From positions 310,001-374,000 of the forward strand of contig NZ_CP015992.1 in NCBI RefSeq assembly GCF_001708505.1: 64,000 bases of DNA. The letters run 5' to 3'. The stretch is from Pseudomonas sp. TCU-HL1. GTDB taxonomy: Bacteria > Pseudomonadota > Gammaproteobacteria > Pseudomonadales > Pseudomonadaceae. Made by a program: the position numbers and the translations under genes. Position 1 is the stretch's first letter. Each line of letters starts with the position of its first letter. This document shows positions 1 to 8,462 of the stretch, in pieces. The notes below the pieces were generated by a model. The model was not told the DNA's origin and ran no database searches. It was given only the letters and a program-made list of their open reading frames with translations.

Positions 1-1
1 G

Positions 2-1243
2 GAAGGCAAGCTGGTGGGCCTGGTCTCGGTGCTGGGTTCGGGTAACTCCCACGTCGCCATCCTTGCCCGCGCCATGGGCATTCCCACCGTTATGGGCGTG
101 GTCGACCTGCCGTATTCCAAGGTCGACGGCATCGAGATGATCGTCGACGGCTACCACGGCGAAGTCTTCACCAACCCGTCGGCCGAACTGCGCAAGCAGT
201 ACAGCGACGTGGTGGAAGAGGACCGCCAGCTGGTCAAGGGCCTGGATGCCCTGCGCAGCCTGCCCTGCGAAACCCTGGACGGCCAGCGCATGCCGTTGTG
301 GGTCAACACGGGCCTGCTCGCCGACGTGACCCGTGCCCAGGAGCGCGGCGCCGAAGGCGTCGGCCTGTATCGCACCGAAGTGCCGTTCATGATCAACGAG
401 CGCTTCCCCAGCGAAAAAGAGCAGCTCGCCATTTACCGCGAGCAGCTCGCTGCCTTCCATCCGTTGCCGGTGACCATGCGTACCCTGGACATCGGCGGCG
501 ACAAGGCCCTGTCCTATTTCCCGATCAAAGAAAGCAACCCGTTCCTCGGCTGGCGGGGCATACGCGTAACCCTCGACCACCCGGAAATCTTCCTGGTCCA
601 GGTGCGCGCCATGCTCAAGGCCAGCGAAGGCCTGGACAACCTGCGCATCCTGCTGCCGATGATTTCCGGCACCCATGAGCTGGAAGAGGCCCTGCATCTT
701 ATCCACCGTGCCTGGGGCGAGGTGCGTGACGAGGGCGTGGACATCCCGATGCCGCCGGTTGGCGTGATGATCGAGATCCCCGCTGCCGTGTACCAGACCA
801 AAGAACTTTCGCGCCAGGTGGACTTCCTTTCGGTGGGTTCCAACGACCTGACCCAGTACCTGCTGGCGGTGGACCGCAACAATCCGCGCGTGGCGGACCT
901 CTACGACTACCTGCATCCGGCCGTGCTGCAAGCGCTGAAGAAGGTGGTGGACGACGCCCATGCCGAAGGCAAGCCGGTGAGCATCTGCGGCGAGATGGCG
1001 GGCGATCCGGCTGCCGCCGTGCTGTTGCTGGCCATGGGCTTTGACAGCCTGTCGATGAACGCCACCAACCTGCCCAAGGTGAAGTGGCTGCTGCGCCAGG
1101 TCACCATGACCAAGGCCAAGGAATTGCTGGCGCAACTGTTGGCCATCGACAACCCGCAGGTTATCCACAGCTCGCTGCATCTCGCCCTGCGCAACCTGGG
1201 TCTCGGTCGGGTGATCAACCCGGCCTCGACCATCCAGACCTGA
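2..1243 (+). CDS. ptsP: Phosphoenolpyruvate-protein phosphotransferase PtsP (EI-Ntr), 3' part
   Basis: Enzyme I of the nitrogen PTS, which transfers phosphate from PEP to NPr (PtsO). The reading frame is open at the left edge, so the N-terminal GAF sensory domain and part of the swivel domain lie outside the window. What remains starts at the phospho-histidine segment NSHVAILARAMGIPTV (His at bases 50-52) and contains the whole PEP-binding TIM barrel: GLYRTEVPFM, the signature GSNDLTQYLLAVDRNNP and the catalytic-cysteine region SICGEMAGDP. The GAF link to PtsP rather than sugar EI is inferred from the C-terminal sequence style and the Pseudomonas context, because the GAF domain itself is not visible. 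It ends 150 bp before a bidirectional terminator shared with the pyr operon. Confidence 0.93.
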   Translation, partial: EGKLVGLVSVLGSGNSHVAILARAMGIPTVMGVVDLPYSKVDGIEMIVDGYHGEVFTNPSAELRKQYSDVVEEDRQLVKGLDALRSLPCETLDGQRMPLWVNTGLLADVTRAQERGAEGVGLYRTEVPFMINERFPSEKEQLAIYREQLAAFHPLPVTMRTLDIGGDKALSYFPIKESNPFLGWRGIRVTLDHPEIFLVQVRAMLKASEGLDNLRILLPMISGTHELEEALHLIHRAWGEVRDEGVDIPMPPVGVMIEIPAAVYQTKELSRQVDFLSVGSNDLTQYLLAVDRNNPRVADLYDYLHPAVLQALKKVVDDAHAEGKPVSICGEMAGDPAAAVLLLAMGFDSLSMNATNLPKVKWLLRQVTMTKAKELLAQLLAIDNPQVIHSSLHLALRNLGLGRVINPASTIQT

Positions 1244-1392
1244 GGCGCGGCGTAGCGATGCACGCCAGATAGGGTATCGAGTCATTGCTGAAACGTCTGG
1301 ACGATGGCCTTTACCAGGCCAAGCAGTGGCGTAATTGCATCGCGCCCTGCTGAGTCGTCTTTCGTTCAGCGTTACCCTGAGCAGCACCCGGA

Positions 1393-1426
1393 ATGAAAAC
1401 GCCCGCCAATCGGCGGGCGTTTTCAT
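1393..1426. terminator. Bidirectional intrinsic terminator between ptsP and pyrC'
   Basis: A GC-rich stem (GCCCGCC / GGCGGGC with loop AATC) is flanked by AAAA on the left and TTTT on the right. The palindrome spans about 34 bp and would terminate both the plus-strand ptsP transcript and the minus-strand pyr operon. Confidence 0.9.
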
Positions 1427-1436
1427 GTCGTGTGCA

Positions 1437-2708
1437 TCAACTCTGGAAGATGATTCGGCCGTCCACCAGGGTGTAGCGCACCTGGCCCGGCAGGCAGTGG
1501 CCGATGAAGGGGCAGTTGTCGCCCTTGGATTTCCAGGTCTCGCCCGCCAGCGTGGAGGCTTGCGGGTCGAACAACACCAGGTCTGCCGGAGCGCCCACGG
1601 CCAGGCGGCCGGCAGGCAAGCGCAGGGCGCGGGCCGGGCCGGCGGTCAGGCGGGCGAGCAGCGTCGGCAGATCGAGCAGGCCGTCCTGCACCAGCGTCAT
1701 GGCCAGCGGCAGCAGCAGTTCCACACTGCTGATGCCCGGCTCGGTGGCGCCGAATGGCGCGAGCTTGGCATCCGGCTCATGCGGCTGGTGGTGGCTGGCA
1801 ATGGCCGAGATCACGCCGCTCTTCACCGCTTCGCGCAGGCCGTCGCGGTCGGCACGGGCGCGCAGCGGCGGCTGCACGTGGTAGAGGCTGGAAAAATCGA
1901 TCAGCGCTTCGTCGGTAAGGATCAGCTGGTACATGGCCACATCGGCGGTCACCGGCAGGCCACGGGCCTGGGCCTGGGCGATCATCTCGGCACCACGGGC
2001 GCTGGTGATCTGGCTGAAGTGCGCGCGCACGCCGCTTTGCTCCACCAACAGCAGGTCGCGGGCCAAGGCCACGGTCTCGGCGGTTTCCGGAATCCCGGCC
2101 AGGCCCAGGAAGCTGGCGGTCGGGCCTTCATGGGCGAGGCCGCCCTCGGCCAGGGAGGCGTCCAGGGAGTGGAAGACCACAGTGAGGTCGAAGGTAGCGG
2201 CGTATTCCAGGGCGCGGCGCTGGACACGGTTGCTGGCGAAGGTGGCCAGGCCGTTGCCGAAGGCCACGCAGCCGACGTCGCGCAGGGCCACCAGTTCGGA
2301 CAGCTGTTCGCCAGCCAGGCCCTTGGTCAGTGCGCCGATGGGGAAAACCTTGGCGTTACCGGCTTCCTGGGCGCGGTCAAGGATCAGCTCGGCCACGGCC
2401 GGGGTATCCAGCACCGGCCGGGTCAGGGGCGGGCAGCAGAGGCTGGTGACGCCACCGCTCACGGCGGCCAGGGTTTCGCTGGCGATGCTACCTTTGCGGC
2501 TGTAGCCCGGCTCGCGCAGGGCAACGGAGAGGTCCACCAGGCCAGGGGCGGCCACCAGGCCCGCGGCATCGAGGGTCTTGTCCGCCTGGAAGCCGGCCGG
2601 CGCTTGGCCGAGGGCGGCGACCTTGCCGCCTTCGAGGAAGAGGTCGGTGACCTGGTCGTGGCCGCTGGCCGGGTCGATCAGGCGGGCGCCGAGGATGTGG
2701 GTACGCAT
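1437..2708 (-). CDS. pyrC': Dihydroorotase-like protein PyrC' (non-catalytic ATCase partner)
   Basis: A 423-residue member of the dihydroorotase family (COG0044) lacking the metal ligands. Where active enzymes have HxH in DLHVHLREPG, this protein reads DLSVALREPG; the late metal motif usually reading DHAPH is ASHHQPH. In Pseudomonas such PyrC' proteins are known to be structural subunits that assemble with PyrB into a dodecameric aspartate transcarbamoylase, while active dihydroorotase is encoded elsewhere. Its start overlaps the pyrB stop by one base (TGATG), so the two are translationally coupled. The shared terminator follows it directly. Loss of catalysis is read from the sequence; the structural role is from family knowledge. 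Confidence 0.93.
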   Translation of the reverse strand: MRTHILGARLIDPASGHDQVTDLFLEGGKVAALGQAPAGFQADKTLDAAGLVAAPGLVDLSVALREPGYSRKGSIASETLAAVSGGVTSLCCPPLTRPVLDTPAVAELILDRAQEAGNAKVFPIGALTKGLAGEQLSELVALRDVGCVAFGNGLATFASNRVQRRALEYAATFDLTVVFHSLDASLAEGGLAHEGPTASFLGLAGIPETAETVALARDLLLVEQSGVRAHFSQITSARGAEMIAQAQARGLPVTADVAMYQLILTDEALIDFSSLYHVQPPLRARADRDGLREAVKSGVISAIASHHQPHEPDAKLAPFGATEPGISSVELLLPLAMTLVQDGLLDLPTLLARLTAGPARALRLPAGRLAVGAPADLVLFDPQASTLAGETWKSKGDNCPFIGHCLPGQVRYTLVDGRIIFQS

Positions 2709-3715
2709 CAGTTCAGCTCCTCGGCGTCCTGGTTGAGTTGGCGTTGCGCGGCCTGTCCGCTCATGGCCATGGAGAGCACCGCCATCCGCACGGCGATGCC
2801 GTAGGTGACCTGGTTGAGGATCACCGATTGGGCGCCGTCGGCCACGGCGGACTCGATTTCGACGCCGCGGTTGATCGGGCCGGGGTGCATGACGATGGCG
2901 TCCGGCTTTGCCAGTGCCAGGCGCTGGGTGCTGAGGCCGTAGAGCTTGTAGAACTCGCCCTCACTGGGCAGCAGGCCGCCCTGCATGCGCTCGCGTTGCA
3001 GGCGCAGCATGATGACCACGTCCACATCCTTCAGGCCTGCGGCGAGGTCGGTATAGACCTTCACGCCATACTGCTCCACGCCCACCGGGATCAGGGTTTT
3101 CGGCCCGATCACGCGAATGTCCGGGCAGCCGAGGGTGCGCAGGGCGAGCATGTTCGAGCGGGCTACGCGCGAGTGCAGGATGTCACCGACTATGGCCACC
3201 GAGAGGTTCTCGAAGCTGCCCTTGTGGCGACGGATGGTGAGCATATCGAGCATGCCCTGGGTCGGGTGCGCGTGGCGGCCGTCACCGCCGTTGATGATGG
3301 CCACGTCCGGGCACACGTGCTCGGCGATGAAGTGGGCGGCGCCGGAGTCGGCGTGGCGCACCACGAACATGTCGGCCGCCATGGCCTCCAGGTTGCGCAG
3401 GGTGTCGAACAGCGTTTCGCCTTTGCTGGTGGAGGAGGTGGAGACGTTGAGCGTGATGACGTCGGCGGACAGGCGTTGGGCTGCCAGCTCGAAGGTTGTG
3501 CGGGTGCGGGTGGAGTTCTCGAAGAACACGTTGCACACCGTCTTGCCACGCAACAGCGGGACTTTCTTCACCGCGCGGGCGCCGACTTCGAGGAAGGAGT
3601 CGGCGGTGTCGAGGATTTCCGTCAGCAGCTCGCGGGGCAGACCGTCGAGCGAGAGGAAGTGGCGCAGCTGGCCCTGGTCGTTGAGCTGCAGCGGGCGCTT
3701 GGCGTCTGTCGGCAT
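2708..3715 (-). CDS. pyrB: Aspartate carbamoyltransferase catalytic subunit
   Basis: Catalyses carbamoyl phosphate plus aspartate to carbamoyl aspartate, the first committed step of pyrimidine synthesis. The 335-residue protein has the carbamoyl-phosphate loop FFENSTRTRTTFELAAQRL near residues 65-83, the HPTQ segment (HAHPTQGMLDM) and the late loop VMHPGPINRGVEIE. A Pseudomonas-type N-terminal extension of about 10 residues, thought to carry nucleotide-effector binding in this ATCase class, precedes the core. It is the fourth gene of algH-ruvX-pyrR-pyrB-pyrC', 37 bp after pyrR and overlapping pyrC' by one base. Confidence 0.97.
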   Translation of the reverse strand: MPTDAKRPLQLNDQGQLRHFLSLDGLPRELLTEILDTADSFLEVGARAVKKVPLLRGKTVCNVFFENSTRTRTTFELAAQRLSADVITLNVSTSSTSKGETLFDTLRNLEAMAADMFVVRHADSGAAHFIAEHVCPDVAIINGGDGRHAHPTQGMLDMLTIRRHKGSFENLSVAIVGDILHSRVARSNMLALRTLGCPDIRVIGPKTLIPVGVEQYGVKVYTDLAAGLKDVDVVIMLRLQRERMQGGLLPSEGEFYKLYGLSTQRLALAKPDAIVMHPGPINRGVEIESAVADGAQSVILNQVTYGIAVRMAVLSMAMSGQAAQRQLNQDAEELN

Positions 3716-3752
3716 GGGGCAGGCCCTGAAAGGTTACGAGAATTCGGAAGGG

Positions 3753-4265
3753 TCAGGCGTGTGAAGCGAGGTCCTGACGCTTGAGGGTGAGCGGCGTGGG
3801 GCCGAGCAATTTTACCCGTTCCGTGGCGCCCAGGGACAGGGTTGCACCGACCACGTCGGGGCGGACCGGCAGCTCGCGGGCATTGAGGTCGAGCAGGCAG
3901 ACCAGCGTCACGCTGGCCGGGCGGCCGTAGTCGAAGAGCTCATTGAGGGCGGCACGTACGGTACGGCCGCTCATGAGCACGTCATCGATCAGCACCAAGT
4001 GCTGGCCTTCGACTTCGAACGGTAGCGCGGAGGGGCGCACCTGCGGGTGCAGGCCGCTCTGGGTGAAGTCATCGCGATAGAACGACACGTCCAGGGTGCC
4101 CATCGGGCCGGACTCGCCCAGCTGTTCCAGCAGCGCCTGGGCGACCCACACGCCGCCCGTGCGGATACCGATGTAGCGTGGTTCGGCGATGTTGCGGGAC
4201 TTCAGGTGGGCTTTCAGGTCGCTGGCCATCCTCGGCAGCAGCTCGGCGGGGTTGGGCAGGGTCAT
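3753..4265 (-). CDS. pyrR: Bifunctional pyr operon regulator / uracil phosphoribosyltransferase
   Basis: The 170-residue PRTase-fold protein carries the PRPP-binding motif VLIDDVLMSGRTVRAALNEL (about residues 89-108) and the N-terminal YIGIRTGGVWVA loop. In Firmicutes PyrR is an mRNA-binding attenuator; in Pseudomonas it is described as a pyrimidine regulator encoded directly upstream of pyrB, which is the arrangement here. I see no convincing attenuator hairpin in the 37 bp between pyrR and pyrB. It follows ruvX by 22 bp. Confidence 0.94.
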   Translation of the reverse strand: MTLPNPAELLPRMASDLKAHLKSRNIAEPRYIGIRTGGVWVAQALLEQLGESGPMGTLDVSFYRDDFTQSGLHPQVRPSALPFEVEGQHLVLIDDVLMSGRTVRAALNELFDYGRPASVTLVCLLDLNARELPVRPDVVGATLSLGATERVKLLGPTPLTLKRQDLASHA

Positions 4266-4287
4266 CGGCGGTCCTCGCGTTCTGGAA

Positions 4288-4728
4288 TCAGGAAGTTGCG
4301 GAGTTTTCGGCCAGCCAGCCTTCCAGCAGCAGGGCGGCGGCCAGGGCGTCCACCGGGCGCTCGCGGTAGCCGTCGCGCTGCCCCTGGGCCAGTCGCTGGC
4401 CTTTGGCCTCGAAGGTGGTCAGGCGCTCGTCGTGGGTGAATACCGGGAGATTGAAGCGGCCGTTCAGGCGCCGGGCGAATTTTTCCGCGCGGGCGCTCAT
4501 CTCGCTGGGGGTGCCGTCCATGTTCAATGGCAGACCGACGACGATGGCATCGGGCTGCCATTCGCGGATCAGGGCTTCGACCTGCTGCCAGTCCGGCACG
4601 CCGTTCTGGGCCTTCAGGACTTTCAGCTCGCGGGCCTGGCCGGTTACGGCCTGGCCGACGGCGACGCCGATCTGTCGGGTGCCGTAATCGAAGCCGAGCA
4701 GCAGGCGCAGGGGCTTGGGCTCAGCCAT
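4288..4728 (-). CDS. ruvX: Putative pre-16S rRNA nuclease / Holliday-junction resolvase-like YqgF
   Basis: An RNase H-fold nuclease of 146 residues. The first strand motif LGFDYGTRQIGVAVG (residues 10-24) supplies the first catalytic Asp, VVGLPLNMDGTPSEMS the second region with the invariant Pro-Leu, and DERLTTFEA the third acidic cluster. YqgF family members are implicated in 16S rRNA 5' maturation. The start codon overlaps the algH stop by one base (TGATG) and the gene sits tightly inside the pyr transcript, as in other Pseudomonas. Confidence 0.93.
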   Translation of the reverse strand: MAEPKPLRLLLGFDYGTRQIGVAVGQAVTGQARELKVLKAQNGVPDWQQVEALIREWQPDAIVVGLPLNMDGTPSEMSARAEKFARRLNGRFNLPVFTHDERLTTFEAKGQRLAQGQRDGYRERPVDALAAALLLEGWLAENSATS

Positions 4729-5294
4729 CAGGCGTGCCCGGCCTGGGCGGTGAGCAAGCTGAGGTTCACGCCCAGGCGCGCGGCAGCGGCGGCGAGGCGC
4801 TGTTCGGACGGGGTGTCGAAGAGAATGGACAGGTCCGCCGGGCAGGTCAGCCAGGCGTTGTCGCTCAGTTCGGCCTCCAGCTGGCCGGCGTCCCAGCCCG
4901 CGTAGCCGAGGGCGACCAGGCTTCTCTGCGGGCCGCCGCCATCGGCGATGGCAAAGAGCGCGTCCTGGGAGGTGGAGAGGGCCAGTTCGCCGAGTTCCAG
5001 GGTGGCCTGGAAGCTGTGGCCGGTGGGGTGCAGGACGAAACCGCGATCAGTCTGTACCGGGCCGCCGGCGTAGATGGGCAGGCCCTGGCAGCGCGCCGGC
5101 GGGGTGATTTCCGGACGCAGCTGCTCCAGCACGTCGCTCAGGCTGAGGCCGTTGGGGCGGTTGATCACCAGGCCCATGGCGCCCTGCTCGTTGTGCTCCA
5201 CCAGATAGGTGAGGGTCTGGGCGAAGTTCGGATCGGCCATGTGCGGCATGGCGATCAGGAAGTGGTGCTTGAGGTAGCTGGGTGCGCTTTTCAT
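4728..5294 (-). CDS. algH: YqgE/AlgH family protein
   Basis: A 188-residue member of the YqgE/AlgH family (DUF179). The chosen start gives MKSAPSYLKHHFLIAMPHMA, the usual family N-terminus; a 20-residue upstream extension is possible but does not look conserved. Core motifs are NEQGAMGLVINRPNG and YAGGPVQTDRGFVLH. AlgH was named for an effect on alginate production in P. aeruginosa, but its biochemical role is unsettled. It heads the ruvX-pyrR-pyrB-pyrC' group and is separated from tonB by 113 bp, so a promoter may lie between 5295 and 5407. Confidence 0.93.
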   Translation of the reverse strand: MKSAPSYLKHHFLIAMPHMADPNFAQTLTYLVEHNEQGAMGLVINRPNGLSLSDVLEQLRPEITPPARCQGLPIYAGGPVQTDRGFVLHPTGHSFQATLELGELALSTSQDALFAIADGGGPQRSLVALGYAGWDAGQLEAELSDNAWLTCPADLSILFDTPSEQRLAAAAARLGVNLSLLTAQAGHA

Positions 5295-5407
5295 GTCAGC
5301 TAGTTTCAGGCTTAAGACGGCAGGCTTCAAGCGGCAAGGCTGCGGCGTGATCACGCGCGTCGCGGGGGCCTTGTTGAAAGCCTAGAGCCTATCCCGGCTC
5401 GCCGCTT

Positions 5408-6301
5408 TCAGTTGCTCGACAGGCGGTCGCCGCGCTCGAAACGCCAGGTGCGAATGATTTCCAGGCGGTCGATGTCCGCCAGGTCGCCGGTGAAGGGGGC
5501 GAAGGGGGCGGCGAGCCGGACGATACGCATGGCGCCCTGGTCCAGCACCGGCTGGCCGGAGGACTCCAGTACCTGCACTTCATACAGGGTGCCATCCCGG
5601 TTGATCGATACCAGCAGTCGCAGGTTGCCGTAGATGCGCTGGCGGCGGGCTTCATCCGGGTAGTTGAGGTTGCCGACGCGTTCGATCTTCTTGCGCCACT
5701 CTTCCTTGTACCAGGCGCCCTTGTCGCGCATGGTCGAGGCCGCGTTGAGGCGATGGATGCGCGGACGCTTGGCGTAGAGCTGGCGCTCCTTGTCCAGTTC
5801 GGCTTCCAGGCTGGCGATCTCGGCGGACAGCTGCGAACTGTCGAAGGTCAGCGCCGGCTTACTCTCGGGCTGCGGCTTGGTCTGCTCGCGCTTGATCGTG
5901 GTTTTCTGGGGTTGCGGGCTCTTGGTTGCCACCGCGGCCTTGGGTGCCTCCTTCTTCGGCGCCTGGGGCGGCGCGGTGGGCGGCGTGGTCTTGCGGATTT
6001 CCTTGTCCTGGAACGGCGCCTGCTCAGTGGTCTTGGGCGTCGCCTTGTGCTCCAGCGTGCCGCTGCCCTGCTGGTTGGCCTGGGCCAGGAAGTCGGCCTT
6101 CTTCGGCTTTTCCTCGCTCTTGAAGGTGGCCAGGGTGATTTCCAGTGTCTTGCTGATCTGCTGAGGGTCGGCGACGGTGAAGCCGACTCCGAGGATCAGG
6201 GCGACATGCAGCACGGCGGCGACGAACAGGGTAAAGCCCAGCCGATCCGCCGGGCGTACGTCGGCGGACGGTAGGGTGGAGGTATTCACGGCTGCGTTCA
6301 T
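5408..6301 (-). CDS. tonB3: Energy transducer TonB family protein (TonB3-like)
   Basis: Inner-membrane-anchored TonB of 297 residues. An N-terminal cytoplasmic stretch is followed by one membrane helix (LGFTLFVAAVLHVALILGVGF, about residues 21-41), then a Lys/Pro/Gln-rich periplasmic linker (residues 55-145), a charged helix, and a C-terminal TonB domain with YPDEARRQRIYGNLRLLVSI and LEIIRTWRFERG. The position between algH and gshB equals that of PAO1 tonB3 (PA0406), reported as needed for twitching motility, which fits the Pil-Chp cluster nearby. The paralogue assignment rests on position and is an inference. Confidence 0.9.
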   Translation of the reverse strand: MNAAVNTSTLPSADVRPADRLGFTLFVAAVLHVALILGVGFTVADPQQISKTLEITLATFKSEEKPKKADFLAQANQQGSGTLEHKATPKTTEQAPFQDKEIRKTTPPTAPPQAPKKEAPKAAVATKSPQPQKTTIKREQTKPQPESKPALTFDSSQLSAEIASLEAELDKERQLYAKRPRIHRLNAASTMRDKGAWYKEEWRKKIERVGNLNYPDEARRQRIYGNLRLLVSINRDGTLYEVQVLESSGQPVLDQGAMRIVRLAAPFAPFTGDLADIDRLEIIRTWRFERGDRLSSN

Positions 6302-6357
6302 CGACAGTCAGCTTGCTTCAGATAGCGGCGCAGTCTGCCGAGCGCCCGCATAAAAGT

Positions 6358-7320
6358 CTATGAAGCACTCCGCGCCTCGAGCTTGATGGCGATCGCATCC
6401 ATCAGGCGCTCGCCGATGCGCGTGCCATAGGCGTTATCGATCTCGCGGATGCAGGTGGGGCTGGTGACGTTGATTTCGGTGAGGTGCTCGCCGATCACGT
6501 CCAGGCCGACGAACAGCAGGCCTTTTTCCCGCAGGGTCGGTCCGACGATGGCGGCGATCTCGCGGTCGCGTTCGCTCAGCGGGCGAGCCTCGCCCCGACC
6601 GCCAGCGGCGAGGTTGCCACGTGTCTCGCCTGCCGCGGGAATGCGAGCCAGGCAATAGGGCACCGGTTCACCATCGATCATCAGGATGCGCTTGTCGCCG
6701 TCCTTGATCGCCGGCAGGTAGCCCTGCGCCATGATCTGCTGGTTGCCGTGGGCAGTCAGGGTCTCGAGGATCACCGAGAGGTTCGGGTCGCCGGCGCGGT
6801 GGCGGAAGATCGAGGAACCGCCCATGCCATCAAGGGGTTTGAGAATGATGTCACGCTGTTCTTCGGCAAACTCGCGCAGAATGTCCGCTCGTCGGCTGAC
6901 TACGGTCGGCGGTGTGCACTGGGGGAACAGGGTGGCGAAGAACTTCTCGTTGCAGTCGCGAAGGCTCTGCGGGCGATTGACCACCAGCACGCCGGCACGT
7001 TCGGCTTGTTCCAGCAGGTAGGTGGAGTAGACGAACTCGTTGTCGAAGGGCGGGTCCTTGCGCATCAGGATCACGTCCAGTTCCGCCAGCGGGGTGTCGG
7101 CTTCGGCTTCCAGCTCGAACCAGTGCCCGGGGTCGAGGAATACCTTCAGTGGGCGCATGCGCGCGCGAGCTTCACCGTTTTTCTGGTATAGGTCCTGCTG
7201 CTCCATATAGAACAGTGACCAGCCGCGCTCCTGGGCGGCCAGCAGCATGGCCAGGGAGCTGTCCTTCTTGAAGGAGATTTGCGCAATGGGGTCCATGACG
7301 ATTCCGAGGCGAACGCTCAT
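6358..7320 (-). CDS. gshB: Glutathione synthetase
   Basis: ATP-grasp ligase joining gamma-glutamylcysteine and glycine. I place the start at the Met of MSVRLGIVMDPIAQISF, giving 320 residues; the five-residue upstream extension is unlikely. Visible features are the N-terminal substrate domain, the flexible glycine loop LKPLDGMGGSSIFR, and the metal/ATP site ending EINVTSPTCIREID. It is divergent from pilG with a 267-bp intergenic region and reads towards tonB with a 56-bp gap. Confidence 0.96.
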   Translation of the reverse strand: MSVRLGIVMDPIAQISFKKDSSLAMLLAAQERGWSLFYMEQQDLYQKNGEARARMRPLKVFLDPGHWFELEAEADTPLAELDVILMRKDPPFDNEFVYSTYLLEQAERAGVLVVNRPQSLRDCNEKFFATLFPQCTPPTVVSRRADILREFAEEQRDIILKPLDGMGGSSIFRHRAGDPNLSVILETLTAHGNQQIMAQGYLPAIKDGDKRILMIDGEPVPYCLARIPAAGETRGNLAAGGRGEARPLSERDREIAAIVGPTLREKGLLFVGLDVIGEHLTEINVTSPTCIREIDNAYGTRIGERLMDAIAIKLEARSAS

Positions 7321-7587
7321 GGGGGGTCTCCGCAACAGGTTTCAAGGGGCTCGCGGAACGCGGCGGGCCGGTTGGATAAGGCGCTCAGGGTGGCGCCGGC
7401 ATTGATTGTGGTCAAGGAAAAAACCTTCCCGAGATTGGGGAGAATCGCAGATGCGGAGGCCGTGTAGCTTGCGTCTGGAGACTGTGCTAAAAAGGCCCGA
7501 CGATTGGGTCGCAGCCCGTCGGTTGCAGGGCCTCAGGCACATATATAAAGCAGAATAACGACTCACCGAGGCGATGATAGGGCGAAC

Positions 7588-7995
7588 ATGGAACAGCATT
7601 CCGAGGGTTTGAAAGTCATGGTGATCGACGACTCGAAAACGATTCGTCGCACGGCCGAGACTCTGCTCAAGAAGGTGGGGTGCGAGGTCATCACCGCAGT
7701 CGACGGTTTCGATGCCCTGGCCAAGATTGCCGATTCCCACCCGAACATCATCTTCGTCGACATCATGATGCCGCGCCTGGACGGGTATCAGACCTGCGCC
7801 CTGATCAAGAACAACAGTGCTTTCAAATCCACCCCGGTGATCATGCTGTCCTCCAAGGACGGCCTGTTCGACAAGGCCAAGGGTCGCATCGTCGGTTCCG
7901 ATCAGTACCTCACCAAGCCTTTCAGCAAGGAAGAGCTGCTCGGCGCGATCAAGACTCACGTCCCCGATTTCACCCCGGTGGAGCAAGCCTCCTGA
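7588..7995 (+). CDS. pilG: Type IV pilus response regulator PilG
   Basis: Stand-alone CheY-like receiver of 135 residues. Acidic pair Asp14-Asp15, phospho-acceptor Asp58 in FVDIMMPRLDG and the KPF lysine segment LTKPFSKEELL are all present. In P. aeruginosa PilG promotes pilus extension and cAMP signalling downstream of ChpA. First gene of pilGHIJK-chpABC, all on the plus strand. Confidence 0.96.
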   Translation: MEQHSEGLKVMVIDDSKTIRRTAETLLKKVGCEVITAVDGFDALAKIADSHPNIIFVDIMMPRLDGYQTCALIKNNSAFKSTPVIMLSSKDGLFDKAKGRIVGSDQYLTKPFSKEELLGAIKTHVPDFTPVEQAS

Positions 7996-8040
7996 AGTCC
8001 GGCCTGATGGCCGGTGAAGCCTTTCCGTATGGGGAACACT

Positions 8041-8406
8041 ATGGCTCGTATTCTGATTGTTGATGACTCGCCGACCGAGATGTACAAGCTGACTGCCATG
8101 CTCGAGAAGCACGGTCACCAGGTACTCAAGGCCGAGAATGGCGCCGATGGGGTGGCCCTGGCGCGCCAGGAGAAGCCGGACGCCGTCCTGATGGATATCG
8201 TGATGCCCGGCCTCAATGGTTTCCAGGCGACCCGTCAACTGACCAAGGACGCCGACACCAGCCACATTCCGGTGATCATCGTCACCACCAAGGACCAGGA
8301 AACCGACAAGGTCTGGGGCAAGCGCCAAGGCGCCAAGGACTACCTGACCAAACCGATCGAAGAAGACACCCTGATCAAGACCCTGAATGCGGTACTGGCC
8401 GGCTGA
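8041..8406 (+). CDS. pilH: Type IV pilus response regulator PilH
   Basis: A 121-residue single-domain receiver starting MARILIVDDSP; the longer in-frame start nine codons upstream lacks support. Asp8-Asp9 and phospho-acceptor Asp52 (LMDIVMPGLNG) are present, with Thr and Lys of the switch (IVTTKDQ, LTKPIEE). PilH opposes PilG, acting in pilus retraction or as a phosphate sink. It follows pilG by 45 bp and precedes pilI by 56 bp. Confidence 0.96.
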   Translation: MARILIVDDSPTEMYKLTAMLEKHGHQVLKAENGADGVALARQEKPDAVLMDIVMPGLNGFQATRQLTKDADTSHIPVIIVTTKDQETDKVWGKRQGAKDYLTKPIEEDTLIKTLNAVLAG

Positions 8407-8462
8407 ATGCCACGCCGGTTGCCGGACGCATAATTATTAGAAACAGGCCAAGGCCGGTCGCC

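Noticed and set aside
1335..2804. 489-codon open frame on the plus strand
   Set aside because: Opposite pyrC'; it also crosses the shared terminator. No plausible domain.
7321..7587. Possible small gene in the gshB-pilG divergent region
   Set aside because: No start with RBS or conserved-looking product; better explained as a promoter region, though I could not place the -35/-10 boxes with confidence.
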